A program made the position numbers and the translations under genes. A DNA stretch of 64,000 nucleotides from JAAOIF01 sp965217125 (GTDB lineage: Bacteria; Pseudomonadota; Gammaproteobacteria; PS1; Pseudothioglobaceae). Under the pieces are notes generated by a model, which saw nothing but the letters and a program-made list of their open reading frames with translations, made no database searches and was not told the origin of the DNA. Shown here piece after piece: positions 63,428 to 64,000 of this stretch. Numbering within the stretch: position 1 is the stretch's first letter; the number at the start of each line of letters is the position of its first letter. The DNA is taken from NCBI GenBank assembly GCA_965217125.1, contig OZ244244.1, positions 186,001-250,000 on the forward strand, written 5' to 3'.

Positions 63428-64000
63428 ATGACAATGAAAAACAAGTATGTAAATCGTTCACGTATTTCGGAGGCTAAATTTAGACAAATAATTTTGTTAT
63501 TTTCTGAAGATTTGAGTGCAACTCAAATCTCTCATTTAACAGGATTGAGCAGACAAACAATCAACAAATATTTAGCTGCTATTAGGCTTACAATTTTAGA
63601 ATTATCCGCACTTCAATCTGCCCCACTAGTGGGGCAGATTGAAGTTGATGAAAGCTACTTTGGTGCACGCCGCGTTCGCGGCAAACGGGGTCGGGGCGCA
63701 AGAGGAAAAACCATTGTTTTTGGCTTGTTAAAAAGAGGTGATAAAGTCTATACTGAGATTGTGCCAAACTGCAAGAGCGCTACTCTACAAAGGATTATCA
63801 AGGGGAAAACTGCTATTGACAGCGTAATTCATTCTGATGGTTGGAGAAGGTATAATGGACTCGTAGATTTTGGCTATAAAAAGCATTTTAGAGTGCATCA
63901 TGGAAAGAATGAATTTGCTCGTGGCAATGCACATATTAATGGCATAGAATCTTTTTGGGGATACGCTAAAACAAGGTTGGTAAAATTTAAAGGAATGAAT
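63428..64000 (+). CDS. IS1595 family (ISXO2-like) transposase, C-terminus beyond window
   Basis: A frame of 191 codons from the ATG at 63428 remains open at the edge. The N-terminal helix-turn-helix (ATQISHLTGLSRQTINKYLA) is followed by the DDE-type core with GQIEVDESYFGARRVRGKRG, VIHSDGWRRYNGL, VHHGKNEFA and HINGIESFWGYAK, all typical of ISXO2-like proteins. The first Asp, the second Asp and the Asn/Glu residues of the active site are visible. GC-richer codon use in the middle differs from its AT-rich neighbours. Confidence 0.92.
   Translation, partial: MTMKNKYVNRSRISEAKFRQIILLFSEDLSATQISHLTGLSRQTINKYLAAIRLTILELSALQSAPLVGQIEVDESYFGARRVRGKRGRGARGKTIVFGLLKRGDKVYTEIVPNCKSATLQRIIKGKTAIDSVIHSDGWRRYNGLVDFGYKKHFRVHHGKNEFARGNAHINGIESFWGYAKTRLVKFKGMN
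63610..63645. repeat. Perfect 36-bp palindrome in the transposase gene
   Basis: All 18 base pairs match, centred between 63627 and 63628 (core CCCCACTAGTGGGG). It encodes LQSAPLVGQIEV in frame. The RNA would form a very stable hairpin about 60 codons into the gene. Confidence 0.95.

Larger units (their letters stand above)
63380..64000 (+). mobile_element. IS1595/ISXO2-type insertion sequence, left part
   Basis: The transposase below identifies the element, which runs off the window. A candidate left end starts near GGGTCATGACAACTT at about 63383. GTCATGACAAC there is nearly inverted at 63424-63432 (GTTGTTATGAC), just at the transposase start. The right end and target duplication are not visible, so the boundary is approximate. 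Confidence 0.7.

Overview
The window looks like a piece of an AT-rich chromosome from a marine methylotrophic proteobacterium. The catabolic genes (TMAO uptake and demethylation, the N-methylglutamate pathway for methylamine, FolD) occur in SAR11, Roseobacter and SUP05/Thioglobus relatives. The giant secreted repeat proteins with EF-hand/dockerin-like tails, together with the pgi-galU-murJ surface-sugar operon, make me favour a gammaproteobacterium of the SUP05/Thioglobus type. No rRNA or other phylogenetic marker is present, so this is an inference.

Region 1 (1-20825) is a methylated-amine island. Reading leftwards from 5346: TMAO demethylase (tdm), a terminator, a quaternary-amine/TMAO binding protein (tmoX-like), a strong hairpin, an ATPase and a permease cut by the window edge. 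Reading rightwards from 5677: an Amt-type (methyl)ammonium channel with a 59-residue membrane partner, folD, mgdA, an extra FAD oxidoreductase, gmaS, mgsABC, an unrecognised 128-residue protein, mgdBCD and a class I glutamine amidotransferase. Together these can import TMAO, demethylate it to dimethylamine plus formaldehyde, and convert methylamine through gamma-glutamylmethylamide and N-methylglutamate to ammonium/glutamate and a C1 unit on tetrahydrofolate. No recognisable dimethylamine monooxygenase is present.

Region 2 (20876-38708) holds three giant exported proteins on the minus strand: a 2771-residue cadherin-like protein, an 866-residue metzincin protease and a 2160-residue RCC1-like repeat protein. 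All three end in the same duplicated calcium-loop (dockerin-like) module.

Region 3 (38873-63311) is a cell-surface polysaccharide locus. On the minus strand are a glycosyltransferase and a winged-helix/phosphoribosyltransferase protein with a heptad-repeat leader. On the plus strand is a tightly overlapping operon: pgi, galU, murJ, an aldolase, a phosphoglycosyl transferase, asnB, rfbFGH, a split transketolase, an epimerase, gtrA, gtrB, a membrane protein, a GT-B transferase and an FkbH/acyl-carrier/GNAT/deacetylase cassette. The locus is strongly rearranged. A toxin-antitoxin pair sits between rfbG and rfbH and its toxin is fused in frame to RfbH. A TPP enzyme is reduced to 91 residues. The asnB tail is copied 8 kb downstream on top of a truncated gene. 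A decayed second FkbH/ACP/deacetylase cassette lies just upstream of the intact one.

Region 4 (63380-64000) is the start of an IS1595/ISXO2-type insertion sequence whose transposase gene contains a perfect 36-bp palindrome; it runs off the window.
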